Below, in pieces: positions 21,028 to 30,132 of a stretch of 64,000 nt of DNA (position 1 is the first letter of the stretch; every line of letters starts with the position of its first letter). The notes beneath the pieces are model-generated. The model saw only the letters and a list, made by a program, of their open reading frames with translations, made no database searches and was not told where the DNA came from. The position numbers were made by a program, and so were the translations under genes. The stretch is taken from assembly GCF_039525805.1 (NCBI RefSeq), contig NZ_BAAAHZ010000014.1; one strand, given 5' to 3'. This DNA comes from Dietzia natronolimnaea (GTDB lineage Bacteria; Actinomycetota; Actinomycetes; Mycobacteriales; Mycobacteriaceae).

Positions 21028-21371
21028 GACTTGTTTGCTTCGTAAGCCTCGATGACCTCGCGCTTGATACGGCCTCGCGGCGCAACGTCGTACCCGTTCT
21101 CGTTGGCCCAGTCGCGGATCGCCTGCAGCTCTTCTGACCGACGGCCTGACCCACTAACCGCACGCTGCCGCGGCTTCGAACCACTGGAAACTCTCGTGCC
21201 CGCCTGGATATACGGATCAATCGCATCCTGGAGCTCTTGGAGGTGCTCATCAGTGAGGTCGAGTTGGTACGTCGAGCCTTCGAACCCGAACGTCACACGC
21301 CGACCTTCGCCGTCAGCAATCTCTTGACCTGAAATATCGTCGACGAGTATGCGGATAACCTTTTCAGCCAT
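21024..21371 (-). CDS. lsr2: Lsr2-like nucleoid protein
   Basis: A 115-residue H-NS-like protein that bridges AT-rich DNA and silences transferred genes in actinobacteria. The N-terminal dimerisation part (VTFGFEGSTYQLDLTDEHLQEL) and the C-terminal DNA-binding part with the minor-groove RGR (NGYDVAPRGRIKREVIEAY) are both intact. Length matches host Lsr2. It is phage-borne, at the prophage edge, and may silence prophage genes or compete with host Lsr2 (inference). Confidence 0.92.
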   Translation of the reverse strand: MAEKVIRILVDDISGQEIADGEGRRVTFGFEGSTYQLDLTDEHLQELQDAIDPYIQAGTRVSSGSKPRQRAVSGSGRRSEELQAIRDWANENGYDVAPRGRIKREVIEAYEANKS

Positions 21372-21440
21372 GCGGCCACTATATGCATAAGCGACTTGCT
21401 CGCGCTACAACGCGCCCTGAATACTTAAGTTATACAAAGT

Positions 21441-21463
21441 GCGCCCCGATGACTTCGGGGCGC
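21441..21463 (-). terminator. terminator of the late operon
   Basis: GCGCCCCGA pairs perfectly with TCGGGGCGC around TGACT. It lies about 45 bases beyond the last holin-like gene on the minus strand. Confidence 0.75.
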
Positions 21464-21507
21464 TCCTGGCATGCCTAGTGCAGCCGTGAACAATGTTTGT
21501 GTTCGAC

Positions 21508-21789
21508 CTATCCGTCGATCTGCGGCGTCCGCTTCTTGACGTACTTACCGAGCTTGCCGACCTGGTGGTACGGGTCAAGTTGAGTTGCACCCATAGCGTC
21601 GAACACATTCAGCAGGTGAAGCGCGGTCGCCCCAACTGCAGCTATCGCCGCGACCCGCGTTGCCGGTTTCTCGAGCATCGTGTCGACGCGGTCGCTTAGC
21701 AACTCGCCCTCAGGGCAAAGTAGCTCCCAGCTGATCACACTCGCTCCCAGAACGCCCCAGGCAACTGAGCTTGGCCGCGGCCGTTCCAT
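21508..21789 (-). CDS. membrane protein of the lysis cassette (DUF7427-like)
   Basis: A 93-residue protein with two probable membrane segments (VAWGVLGASVISWELL and ATRVAAIAAVGATALHLL) separated by PEGELLSDRVD. Similar small proteins lie beside endolysins in actinophages and may aid host lysis. It starts three bases after the next holin-like gene. The family name is from memory. Confidence 0.75.
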   Translation of the reverse strand: MERPRPSSVAWGVLGASVISWELLCPEGELLSDRVDTMLEKPATRVAAIAAVGATALHLLNVFDAMGATQLDPYHQVGKLGKYVKKRTPQIDG

Positions 21790-21792
21790 CGT

Positions 21793-22038
21793 CTAGCGCT
21801 CCGCCACGTAGACAGGCTTCTTGCCCGACCCAAGCATGATTGCTTCAATCTTCGGATAGCGACGGCCGATCAGCCGAGCGAGGGCGTAGTAGGCAGCACC
21901 CGCGATCACGATGAGCAACCCAACAAGATGCTCCTCGCCCGCCGAGATGTCCAGGCCCGCTTGTGCAGCTAGTCCAATAATTGTTCCCGATACGAGCGGT
22001 GCGTAGGTCCTGATGTATGCCGTTACTGTGTCGTTCAT
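21793..22038 (-). CDS. holin-like membrane protein
   Basis: An 81-residue protein with two hydrophobic segments (YAPLVSGTIIGLAAQAGL and EHLVGLLIVIAGAAYYAL) and a charged tail, the usual form of a small actinophage holin. A GGAGGTGAT ribosome site precedes the start. Its place next to the endolysin supports a role in permeabilising the membrane at lysis. Confidence 0.78.
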   Translation of the reverse strand: MNDTVTAYIRTYAPLVSGTIIGLAAQAGLDISAGEEHLVGLLIVIAGAAYYALARLIGRRYPKIEAIMLGSGKKPVYVAER

Positions 22039-22177
22039 ATCACCTCCTTCGATGACTTAGATGACTTAGTTGTTTGCCGCGGGAGCTACTCGCACTCGCG
22101 GTAATTGTCTCGCCCATGGCATCGGTAGCCCATGAGCGACTTGTGGCAGAGCCGCAGCTTGTGCCAAATCGCCGCTC

Positions 22178-23074
22178 TCACGACTTGCCCCCGAACCACC
22201 CGCGCGCAGTGTTGAGCAACGCAATCCAGAAGTTCTCCGCCTCGCGCTTGGCCTTGGCCTGTTCCGCTTCAGCCCGCTCGAGTTCCGCAGTAGCTCGGTC
22301 GGCCTTCCTACGTTCTTCGTCAGCCGACTCCTTGGCTTCATCGAGGGTCGCTTGAAGGTTTTCCATGTCGGCCTTCAGCGCGTCCAGTTGAGCCTGCGTC
22401 GGCCGTTTCCCTAAGTCGTTGACTTGCGCAGTTAATTGCTGCACTGTTGCCTGCCACTTCTCTTTGCGAGCCTTCTCACCAAGTACTTGATCGGCCAGCG
22501 CTTGGTTGGCGTTCTCATGATCGCTCCAGCTCTCCACGATCTTCCACGCTTCGTTGCCAACGATCGAGCGAAAGACCGCGTCGCTCATGTCCCAGTTTCC
22601 GACGAGCTGGCGATGGAGCCGGTTAAACCGTGCTCTCCAGTTTGCTTGATTTTCTATTGTTGCCACTTTCACCTCCTTTACTTTTTCAACTACTCTCGTA
22701 CCACCAATCCCCTCACTCCAACCGATGTACGTCATCCGGTAGATGCGCTCGACGTCTGCGATCGAACCGAGCACGTCGTGCTTGCTAATCGCCGCGTTGG
22801 CCTGGGTCCACGGCGAGCTGTAGACCACGCCGTCCTTGTAGATGGCTACGTGGCCGTACCGGATGCCGGTCCAGTAGCCGTCGAACCAGATCGGTACGAA
22901 GACACCGCTCGGGATGTTGCGGTTCGGATGGTTGAACTGGGAGTTCCTGTTCCATCCATCTAGCGCGTAAGAGCCTGACCACCCAGCCCCGAAGGCGTTC
23001 TGCACGTACTCAAGGCACATCCCCAAACGAGCCTGCACATTGATGTTCGGGGCTTTGACTTGCCGGTAGCTCAC
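22178..23074 (-). CDS. CHAP-domain endolysin with coiled-coil tail
   Basis: Predicted peptidoglycan amidase/peptidase for lysis, 298 residues. The nucleophile cysteine lies in LGMCLEYVQNAFGAG and the histidine in RYGHVAIYKDGVVY. After the catalytic half comes a long charged coiled coil (ADMENLQATLDEAKESADEE) and a short hydrophobic end (FWIALLNTARGWFG) instead of a usual wall-binding domain. The GTG start overlaps the previous stop (GTGA). Confidence 0.82.
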   Translation of the reverse strand: MSYRQVKAPNINVQARLGMCLEYVQNAFGAGWSGSYALDGWNRNSQFNHPNRNIPSGVFVPIWFDGYWTGIRYGHVAIYKDGVVYSSPWTQANAAISKHDVLGSIADVERIYRMTYIGWSEGIGGTRVVEKVKEVKVATIENQANWRARFNRLHRQLVGNWDMSDAVFRSIVGNEAWKIVESWSDHENANQALADQVLGEKARKEKWQATVQQLTAQVNDLGKRPTQAQLDALKADMENLQATLDEAKESADEERRKADRATAELERAEAEQAKAKREAENFWIALLNTARGWFGGKS

Positions 23075-23673
23075 GCCGCTACCTCCACGCACCCTTCAGC
23101 TTGAGCCCAAGCGGGTACTCGGTAGAGATCGCGATAGGCGCTGTCCGCTTCGTCGGAGTACTTCCACGCGATGTAGTTGACCGGTAGAGAGTTGACGGTG
23201 CGGATCACGCAGCCGATGACTGGGGTACGGCCGTTCGCGCCAGAAGGGCCAGTGGCACCGACGGGGCCGATTTCGCCGCGGGGTCCGACTGGTCCTACGT
23301 CTCCGCGATCACCCCTCTCGCCGCGGATCGAAGTGCCGTCACTGCCGGCTGCACCCGGAGGTCCCTCTGGGCCGATTTCGCCGCGCTCGCCCTGGATAGA
23401 TTCGCCCGGAGGGCCAGCTGGTCCACGTGAACCTTGGAGCCACTGCAGGAAGTCGAGTTCGGAGCCCCTGTAGCCGCTATCCCGCCAGACTTGATACGCA
23501 CTCTTTCCGGGACGGCCATCCTCGCCAGCGATACCCGGTGTTGCCACGGTTACCGGCTCCATGCCTGCTTCTCGCAGTTCTTCGACTCGCTGGTAATTCG
23601 AGACCATCACCCAGGTCATACCGCTGAGGATCAGCAGCAGGAACAAGGGGAATATGAAGCGGCGCAACCTCAT
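23071..23673 (-). CDS. membrane-anchored collagen-like protein
   Basis: A 200-residue protein starting at MRLRRFIFPLFLLLILSG, a signal anchor, at an ATGA overlap with the preceding gene. Its middle is a run of Gly-X-Y triplets (GPAGPPGESIQGERGEIGPE and GDRGDVGPVGPRGEIGPVG) of about 70 residues with one interruption. A short end with two cysteines follows (VIGCVIRTV, AEGCVEV). Collagen-like stretches are common in phage fibres, but a membrane anchor is not. Its place between fibre and endolysin genes leaves either role open. Confidence 0.8.
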   Translation of the reverse strand: MRLRRFIFPLFLLLILSGMTWVMVSNYQRVEELREAGMEPVTVATPGIAGEDGRPGKSAYQVWRDSGYRGSELDFLQWLQGSRGPAGPPGESIQGERGEIGPEGPPGAAGSDGTSIRGERGDRGDVGPVGPRGEIGPVGATGPSGANGRTPVIGCVIRTVNSLPVNYIAWKYSDEADSAYRDLYRVPAWAQAEGCVEVAA

Positions 23674-23990
23674 TGCAGGCCGCCCTTCGCCGAGTTCACG
23701 ATCAGCTGCCAGAGCGAGATTGCCAGCATCGGGATGACGGCCGTCACGAGAGTCCACACCACGCGGCTGTAGTTGGAGAGGGTTTTCTGCTGCGCGCTGA
23801 TCCGGCTGTCACGCTTCTGGAGCTCGAGCTGAAGTTCGGTCCGAGTCGGGTAGGTGTTGCTCTGATTGACGATGAGCGTCTTGAGCTCCTCCTGGGTCCG
23901 CACGACGTTGTCGATCTTGTCCACCAGTGAATTGATCTGGTAGACCTTTGCGGGCTTTTCGCTTTCGTCTTGGGAGGAGCGAGTGGTCAC
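23670..23990 (-). CDS. coiled-coil protein with C-terminal membrane segment
   Basis: A 106-residue protein from a GTG at 23990, four bases after the preceding stop. A coiled coil (INSLVDKIDNVVRTQEELKT) is followed by one membrane helix (VVWTLVTAVIPMLAISLW). This layout resembles haemolysin/XhlA-like accessory holins in phage lysis modules. An upstream GTG at 24014 is possible. Confidence 0.7.
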   Translation of the reverse strand: MTTRSSQDESEKPAKVYQINSLVDKIDNVVRTQEELKTLIVNQSNTYPTRTELQLELQKRDSRISAQQKTLSNYSRVVWTLVTAVIPMLAISLWQLIVNSAKGGLQ

Positions 23991-23994
23991 AAAC

Positions 23995-24531
23995 CTAAAC
24001 CAGCTCTGGCGCACCAGGTATTATGAAGTATTTCCAAGCACCATTCGTGGTGTTGGAGGCGGTGATAGTGATAGTTATAGAGGTGCCACCACTGACAGTC
24101 CCTACATAGTCAGCTTTTGCAAAACCGTCCACCGAACCGTTACCGACAGCTCCGCCAGATATTCCGCTTGATCCACTTACCGAGATATTAATAACGTTGT
24201 CTGCAGTACTTCCTGCATTACGACGGGAATGAGCCGTTACATAGAGAACACCACCAACAGGAGGCGTCAAAGTCTTAGTGGTGGTAGATGAAAGCGTCGA
24301 GTTTCCTCCGTATACCACGGGTGCCGCACTTACGTTGCCGCTCGAATCGGTCAACAAGACACCTGCATCATCTCCCCCATCAATTCGTCCGAGGTCCACC
24401 GAAGAATTCGGCAGAACTTTCTCCGCCGCCACACGCTTCGTGACATTCATGGAGCTGTCGACGATCGGGATAAAGTCACCATTGTCAGCTTGTATCAGCT
24501 CCGGCAGGTCAGTGATTCGTTTGTTTTCCAA
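23995..24531 (-). CDS. minor tail or fibre protein
   Basis: A 178-residue protein beginning MENKRITDLPELIQADNGDF, an N-terminal motif common in phage tail fibres (ITDLP-type). The rest is rich in Ser, Thr and Gly and beta-forming, ending NGAWKYFIIPGAPELV. It lies after the large minor tail protein in the late operon. Confidence 0.75.
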   Translation of the reverse strand: MENKRITDLPELIQADNGDFIPIVDSSMNVTKRVAAEKVLPNSSVDLGRIDGGDDAGVLLTDSSGNVSAAPVVYGGNSTLSSTTTKTLTPPVGGVLYVTAHSRRNAGSTADNVINISVSGSSGISGGAVGNGSVDGFAKADYVGTVSGGTSITITITASNTTNGAWKYFIIPGAPELV

Positions 24532-24579
24532 GTCGTTTCTCCATATTAAGTTGTACTTGCTTCTAATTCCAACGTAACA

Positions 24580-26769
24580 CTAAGACGGCGCGTTTGGAAG
24601 ATTCTGATATTGCTCATTCTCCAGCGCCTTCTCCGTCTTCGAAAGCGTGTCTACCTGGCGCTCGAGAAGCGCCCCTAGCTCTAGCGTCACCGCCGTCGGG
24701 GTGTAGCTCCTACTCACGATCTGCAACGGCGGGACCCCGTCGATGTAGTTGCCGAAGTTCTTGAAGCCCACCGTCTGCCCTATCCGGATGCTCTCGATGT
24801 CGTAGCGCCCAGAAGAGATCGTCACCGTCGTCGTATAAACAGGCGCCGCCCCGTTGCTCAGGACCTTGTTGCCACGAGCCAGCATCGACGCATCGATCGT
24901 GTAGCGGCGATCGGTAATGCGCTCCAAGCCCACGCGCCACTCAGTCTGGCTCGTCGGGTTCTCGTACTTCTTGAACTTGGTTGTCGCCGGATTGTTCGGG
25001 TCGGTCTGCCCGCCCACGAAGTACACGCGGTTCTTCAAGCCCTCCATGGTGCGTCTGATCCGGACCGACTTGATGTGCCAACCCACCACGAAGGTGTGGT
25101 CGTACCCGGCGCTCACCGGCCGCATGTAGATCAGATTCTCCGCCACGTCGCCGTACCAGTACCAGCCATCCGGCGTCTGATCGTAGATGCTCTGTATCGC
25201 TTCAAGCTTTGTGTTGAGCTGGAACTTCATCGTCTGCGTCACGCCGGTCGGCGGCAAGCTTACCGAGCTGTAGCTCATCCGCCCGGGGTTGGTATCGAGG
25301 ACGCTCTTCGTGATCACCGAGAGCTCAGTGGTCGAGTAGTCGACGTTCGTGACGTTGCCCTGTCGGACTTCCTGGTCACTCAGCTCATTGCCGTGCGACA
25401 CCAGAGTCACCCACACCGAGGACTCTTCGCCGTAGCTGGCGTCGTAGTCCAAGACGTACCCGCTGAAGACACGCGTACCGAGTGGCGCACCGGAGACAAC
25501 CATGATGTTGTCCCCGTCCTGAGTGATGATCGGCTCGCCGAGCTGCGTCACCAGCTTCGAGAACTCGCCGTAGTGCACGTAGATGTCGACGTTGTAGTTG
25601 AGCTCGACGTCCGTGCCTTCACCCACCGTGTTGGGCGTCTCGTACACGCTGACAAGCTTCGCCCCGTCCTCCGTGGTCAGGTAGTCCCCGCCCTGCGTGA
25701 GCAGTGCTGCGCGGACCTCCCTCGTCGTATTGGCAGACCGCGATAGCTTGACAGTCGTGCTCGTACCCGGTGAGTTAATGCGCTCCGTGAACTCGAGTTC
25801 GTCGCCTACGTCTACCCAGACACCGACATAGGACTCGTCGCTCTTATAGATCTTGTAGAGGTAGAACTTCTCGTCTTGCTTGCCCACGGCAGACCAGTCG
25901 GTCGGTGGCGGCGGTGGCGGAGCGGACTGTATGAAGGTCGGCTCCTCTACCGCGGACTCTGCCGCGATGCCGCCGAGGCCCGAGACGAACAGTGTGAGCC
26001 GGAGTAGGCCGAAACTCGCGGTGCTCGAGATGTTGCCGGCCTCAGTGATGAACTGCGTCGTGAAGGACACGGGTGAGACCACAGCCGTTGACTCGATGGA
26101 GTCCAGGCCGAAGACGAGCTTGTTCGTCAGCATGCCGAAGGACGTCGTGGTCACGAGGCTGTCCGGGCGCATCTGCATGTCTAGGCGGGGGTCGCCAAGC
26201 GAAGCGGTCGACGCGATCGAGCCAAGGTCGACGTAGGTGATGCCAGGAGAAAAGGAGGGTTCGCCGAGTGCGGCGGTCGAGGTGATCGAGGTAGGTGAGA
26301 TTGTTAGCGGGGCTGGCGTGAAGTCCACTTGAACTTCACCGTAGTTCACCGAAAAATTCGAGCCCACGAGCTTGTAGTAGACCCGGTATGCCACAGAATT
26401 GATTAGAGCCCCTGGTGGAATCGATGAAAAGTCGAAACCGGAAAGCTGAAGCCTCGAGGAGTTGAAGGACTGCCCTGATCCAGCGGCTGCGACAGCTTCA
26501 AGTCTCAGCTTGGTCGTTAAATCGTCGTAAGTTATGACTTGCCCGTTAATTAACGTAACAACCCCTTGCTGTATAGCCTCTGATTCGCTTTGAGAGACAC
26601 TATAACCCGTACTCGCGTTGACAGTTACCCTAATACTTGGGCTGCCAACCGCCTGTGCGCTCGCCGCGTCATACACGAGAGCATTATCCTTGCCGGACCA
26701 GAGAGTGGAATTGTCATTCCAAGGTGGTGTAGTCGCCACAGTGGGTGAGAGCCATGCAGTTGTAGCCAT
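24580..26769 (-). CDS. large minor tail protein, likely baseplate or receptor binding
   Basis: A 729-residue protein starting MATTAWLSPTVATTPPWND directly after the previous stop. Residues of about 155-270 contain repeated SSTAxxG-type segments (ISSTASFGLLRLT and similar). A proline run (APPPPPPTDW) then separates a C-terminal half with tail-hub-like sequence (SVWVTLVSHGNELSDQEV, LERQVDTLSKTEKALENEQ). Its order after the distal tail gene fits a siphovirus tail tip. Receptor binding is inference. Confidence 0.8.
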   Translation of the reverse strand: MATTAWLSPTVATTPPWNDNSTLWSGKDNALVYDAASAQAVGSPSIRVTVNASTGYSVSQSESEAIQQGVVTLINGQVITYDDLTTKLRLEAVAAAGSGQSFNSSRLQLSGFDFSSIPPGALINSVAYRVYYKLVGSNFSVNYGEVQVDFTPAPLTISPTSITSTAALGEPSFSPGITYVDLGSIASTASLGDPRLDMQMRPDSLVTTTSFGMLTNKLVFGLDSIESTAVVSPVSFTTQFITEAGNISSTASFGLLRLTLFVSGLGGIAAESAVEEPTFIQSAPPPPPPTDWSAVGKQDEKFYLYKIYKSDESYVGVWVDVGDELEFTERINSPGTSTTVKLSRSANTTREVRAALLTQGGDYLTTEDGAKLVSVYETPNTVGEGTDVELNYNVDIYVHYGEFSKLVTQLGEPIITQDGDNIMVVSGAPLGTRVFSGYVLDYDASYGEESSVWVTLVSHGNELSDQEVRQGNVTNVDYSTTELSVITKSVLDTNPGRMSYSSVSLPPTGVTQTMKFQLNTKLEAIQSIYDQTPDGWYWYGDVAENLIYMRPVSAGYDHTFVVGWHIKSVRIRRTMEGLKNRVYFVGGQTDPNNPATTKFKKYENPTSQTEWRVGLERITDRRYTIDASMLARGNKVLSNGAAPVYTTTVTISSGRYDIESIRIGQTVGFKNFGNYIDGVPPLQIVSRSYTPTAVTLELGALLERQVDTLSKTEKALENEQYQNLPNAPS

Positions 26770-26874
26770 CTACGCGGCACCCCTACTGCTAGGTATTTCA
26801 CTTGGCCCATACCAAGTAGAAGCCCACACGGGACCGTTCCAATTGCCGGTAGCTCGAAGGTGTCGGAGGGCCAT
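26770..26874 (-). CDS. very small tail-region protein (34 residues)
   Basis: Starts ATG at 26874 and ends TAG immediately before the next gene's ATG (26769). It reads MALRHLRATGNWNGPVWAST, then WYGPSEIPSSRGAA. The Trp-rich WNGPVW core resembles short segments in phage minor tail genes. ACGGGGG upstream may be its ribosome site. The tight junctions support it as a real gene. Confidence 0.65.
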   Translation of the reverse strand: MALRHLRATGNWNGPVWASTWYGPSEIPSSRGAA

Positions 26875-26889
26875 GAAGTTTGACCCCCG

Positions 26890-27297
26890 TTACAATCGAA
26901 AAATTCGCGAAGATGAATTCGACCAAGCCGTAGCTATATCGCCACCATTTGGCGTGATTGGCAAGCCCGTACCGGTGTCGATGAACGCGATGAGCCGTGA
27001 AGTTGAAGCGCTACCTGTGTCCTTGTAGAGCACCACCGCCTCCACCGAAGGACCACTCACCGAGGTGAACGTGACGTCGTTCGCGTCTGCCACTCCCCCG
27101 GTGCTCGTCTTGCCGCTGAGGTTCGGGCTGGTCGCCACCCGCGCGCCGCTCGGAATGTCCGAGAGGAACTTGTTTGACGCGATCGATGGCGTGTACGCGC
27201 CAGTGTCTACTAAGACCGCCTTGATATTATCGCTTTGCCAATTTATCGAGCCGTCTAAAAAACCCTCCTTACCGTTTTCGAACAGTGCATTTGCCAT
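26890..27297 (-). CDS. phage tail protein
   Basis: A 135-residue beta-rich protein, MANALFENGKEGFLDGSINW, a pattern seen in actinophage tail-tip genes (INW...IKAVLVDTGAYTPS). A good AAGGAGA ribosome site precedes the ATG. It lies between the distal tail and large minor tail genes. Confidence 0.75.
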   Translation of the reverse strand: MANALFENGKEGFLDGSINWQSDNIKAVLVDTGAYTPSIASNKFLSDIPSGARVATSPNLSGKTSTGGVADANDVTFTSVSGPSVEAVVLYKDTGSASTSRLIAFIDTGTGLPITPNGGDIATAWSNSSSRIFRL

Positions 27298-27332
27298 CTA
27301 GTATTTCTCCTTGTTTATACTCTTAACGTAAC

Positions 27333-28106
27333 TTATAACCATCGCCTTGTGTAGGCCACTTGTAGCGTCACATCTCGCGCCACGAATCCGTCCAAGTACG
27401 AGATGCTCGACGGACCCGCTTCCCACTGCGGGAATTGCCCTGTGAAGTCGACAGCGACGTTGTTGACGAAAACCGTCATCTTGAGCGAATCAATCTCGAG
27501 GATGTCGCCGGCCACCCAGTCGCGCTGCACCGAGATACCGCGGAGGGTAGTGCCGTTCGAGATGGTGATGACCCGGTCGGTGCCACCGGTGATCGTGTTG
27601 ATCGTGACCGAGATGGTCGGCTGCGCCTTGTAGGTGCCGCCCACGTGGATCGGCGAGGTCGCGCCGGACGCCGTGATGCCTGTCGGCTCCAGTAGCGCCG
27701 AAGAGTTGACGTCCCAGCCCACGCCGTCCGGGCAGAGGAACGAGACCACGAAGCGAGCGCTTGTCCCGTGCGCGTTGCGGCTGATCGTCACGGTGTTGGC
27801 GTATGAGAGGTAGCGCCGTACTCCCCCGGCGTAGTCGATGTCGAACGCCTGGTTGCGGACTGCCATGGCCATCTTGAACTCGTCGATGGCCTGCTCGAGC
27901 TGCGGGACTGTCGCTCGTCGGATGACGCCCTCGATGGAGTAGTTCTTCGAGCGGTAGCGCTGCTGCACCACGAGAGCACCGTCAGCCTGTGTCAGCGTGT
28001 CTGCCTGGATCGAAGACTCGGGACTGGAGTAGACGTCGGTAGAGGTCACCCAGATGCCGCGCTGCGGGTCCTGGAGGTTGAACTGGCCGTAGCGGATGCC
28101 GATCAT
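27333..28106 (-). CDS. distal tail (Dit-like) protein
   Basis: A 257-residue siphovirus distal tail component, linking tail tube to tail tip. It begins MIGIRYGQFNLQDPQRGIWV and has the family pattern of an N-terminal ring domain (RSKNYSIEGVIRRATVPQLE) then a carbohydrate-module-like half. The start overlaps the tape measure stop (ATGA). Confidence 0.82.
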   Translation of the reverse strand: MIGIRYGQFNLQDPQRGIWVTSTDVYSSPESSIQADTLTQADGALVVQQRYRSKNYSIEGVIRRATVPQLEQAIDEFKMAMAVRNQAFDIDYAGGVRRYLSYANTVTISRNAHGTSARFVVSFLCPDGVGWDVNSSALLEPTGITASGATSPIHVGGTYKAQPTISVTINTITGGTDRVITISNGTTLRGISVQRDWVAGDILEIDSLKMTVFVNNVAVDFTGQFPQWEAGPSSISYLDGFVARDVTLQVAYTRRWL

Positions 28107-30130
28107 GCGACACCTCGTGCGGCGAGGCGCTGTTGCTTGTCGATCTGCTGGCTGAGGTCGCGGACGTCGTTGTCGCTGCGCATCGAGACGGGTCCGAGGA
28201 ACTGGATGGTGATGGTCGACGGGCCCTCGTTGTTCATCTGTCGTGAGCGGTAGTTCGGGTGGACACGAGCCCCTTGCGGGAGGTCGACGATCTCGGGACC
28301 GTGCTCACCGACGAGGGTCCGGCCACCAGGCGAGTAGGCGGTACCGACGGCGTTCTTGAACGGGGCTCCGGATGAATAGCCGGCTGCCTTCGCCGCCGCC
28401 TGGTTGTCTACATTGCCCCGCACGTTGTAGGTCACGGTCTTGCCGTTGAGACCATCAAGCTGAAAAGAGAGGTCTGAAACGGCATCACGCTGCCAGTAAA
28501 GCGCCCGAGTGGTCGGGTCGAGTGCCGCACGCTTAGCAGCCTCAGACTTCTCCACCAAAGTTTGCTGTCCCGCAAGATCTCTTTGCTTTTCCTTGTTTTC
28601 TTCTGCGGCTTGCGCGACCCGGCGATTCGCTTGCTCCAAGTTGTAATTTGCTTGCTCAAGCTGATAGGCCGCCTCACGCGCCTCTAGCGACTCTGACCCG
28701 TATCGAGCGACGGTCTCGTTATAGGTTTTCAGAGCGCGTTCGACAGCAAGTGTTGCACCTTCTGCGGAGAGATGCGCACCTCTTAAGTTGTCTTCGGACT
28801 GCTTAGCCGCATCCGTCGCCAGCTTAAGCTGATCCCTTGCAAGCTTTAGGCCTTCTGTCGAGAACTTGTTGCTATCGGTAGCGCCGATCGCTTGGCCGTA
28901 TGCGGCCACAATTCCCACCGCGCCCGCAATCACGAGACCGACAGGGTTGGCCTTGAGCGCCGCGTTCAATCCCTGCTGAGCTAAGGCCCAAGCACCAGTC
29001 GCAACTGTCACCGCCGTCGTGATCATTTTGTAAGTTGCCAAGCTGGTTGCCGCCATGATGAGTAATGGAGTCATTGTGCTTAGCTGGCTTACAACTCTTC
29101 CGGTCTCTGTCACAAGACCCTGAATAGCCCACAGCGCGCCGTGGGCCGCTGCGACCAGGACAGTGCCGAGCCACGAGGCGAATGGACTGTTGAGGGCGTC
29201 TCGAAAGGCAGGAATTAGAGAGTCACGGATTGCAATGCCGATCCTCGCCAGTGCCGGAGAGAATTGCTGGTACAGGCTGTCTGCCGAACTTAGGAACTTG
29301 CTCGTAGCGTTCTGGACCACCGGGGCGATCTCCCGGAGCAGTCCGGTCGCTCCCTCGACCGCCCCCATGAAGCGGTCTCCGATACCCCCCTCGATGAAGT
29401 TGTTCGTGACCGCATCGACTCCGAGCACCGCGTTACCGACGTTGCGGAACGCGCTCTGGAGGCGGATGAACCGGCCCTCGATAGTCTGAGCGCGAGCGGA
29501 TAGCAGTTCATCTGGCAGCGCCTTGTTTAGCGCCTCCCAGAGATCCTCTGCGCTGACCTTCGCACCACGGAACTTTCGATCAAGGCCGATACCGCGCTCG
29601 ATGAGCATGTCGAAGTCGACGGCGTCGAGCCGCCCCTTCGCCGCTGCACGTCCGACGATCGCGGAGAGCTCCTGGAACGTGGTCTTACCCTGCGAGACAC
29701 CCTTAGACAGGATCTTCACGCGCTCCGCGAGGGTGTCCGTCTCGTTGCCGTACATCTTCAGCGTGGAGGCTGCGGCGAACATGTCTTTGCGGTTGAAGAG
29801 CACGCCCATGTCGCTCTGTGCGTAGGCCACGAGGTCTCCGAGGACCTTGTCGACCTTCTTGCCGTCCTTCTCGTAGGCCTGGAGGCCGAAGCGCGCTTCT
29901 TCTACCGCTTTCACCTGATCGAACGCGGCTTTAGAAGCAGCGATCAGGCCGGTCGTGGCGGCGGTGGTACCAGCTATGAAGAGTCCGCCGGCCACCTTGC
30001 CGGCCTTCGTCAGCGCTCCCTTCACCTTGTCGGCGTTGGTCGCGTTCTTATCCATCTCGCCACTGACACCACGAAGAACCTTGGACGCTTGGTCCTTGGC
30101 TGTGATGAGTATCGAGATGGTATTGGCCAT
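28103..30130 (-). CDS. tape measure protein
   Basis: A 675-residue protein that sets tail length and is ejected with DNA. It begins MANTISILITAKDQASKVLR, with a long helical, Ala-rich N-terminal half, central hydrophobic segments (LAKNPVGLVIAGAVG-like stretch, and GLFIAGTTAATTGLIAA near the start) and coiled coil. The C-terminal end has the common HGPEIVDLPQGARVHPN motif. The start has the AAAGGAACAACTAAATATG leader shared by several genes here. Confidence 0.92.
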   Translation of the reverse strand: MANTISILITAKDQASKVLRGVSGEMDKNATNADKVKGALTKAGKVAGGLFIAGTTAATTGLIAASKAAFDQVKAVEEARFGLQAYEKDGKKVDKVLGDLVAYAQSDMGVLFNRKDMFAAASTLKMYGNETDTLAERVKILSKGVSQGKTTFQELSAIVGRAAAKGRLDAVDFDMLIERGIGLDRKFRGAKVSAEDLWEALNKALPDELLSARAQTIEGRFIRLQSAFRNVGNAVLGVDAVTNNFIEGGIGDRFMGAVEGATGLLREIAPVVQNATSKFLSSADSLYQQFSPALARIGIAIRDSLIPAFRDALNSPFASWLGTVLVAAAHGALWAIQGLVTETGRVVSQLSTMTPLLIMAATSLATYKMITTAVTVATGAWALAQQGLNAALKANPVGLVIAGAVGIVAAYGQAIGATDSNKFSTEGLKLARDQLKLATDAAKQSEDNLRGAHLSAEGATLAVERALKTYNETVARYGSESLEAREAAYQLEQANYNLEQANRRVAQAAEENKEKQRDLAGQQTLVEKSEAAKRAALDPTTRALYWQRDAVSDLSFQLDGLNGKTVTYNVRGNVDNQAAAKAAGYSSGAPFKNAVGTAYSPGGRTLVGEHGPEIVDLPQGARVHPNYRSRQMNNEGPSTITIQFLGPVSMRSDNDVRDLSQQIDKQQRLAARGVA

Positions 30131-30132
30131 AT

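Noticed and set aside
23177..23473. Short repeats that could look like a CRISPR array
   Set aside because: They are the Gly-X-Y codons of the collagen-like gene, with no constant spacer length.
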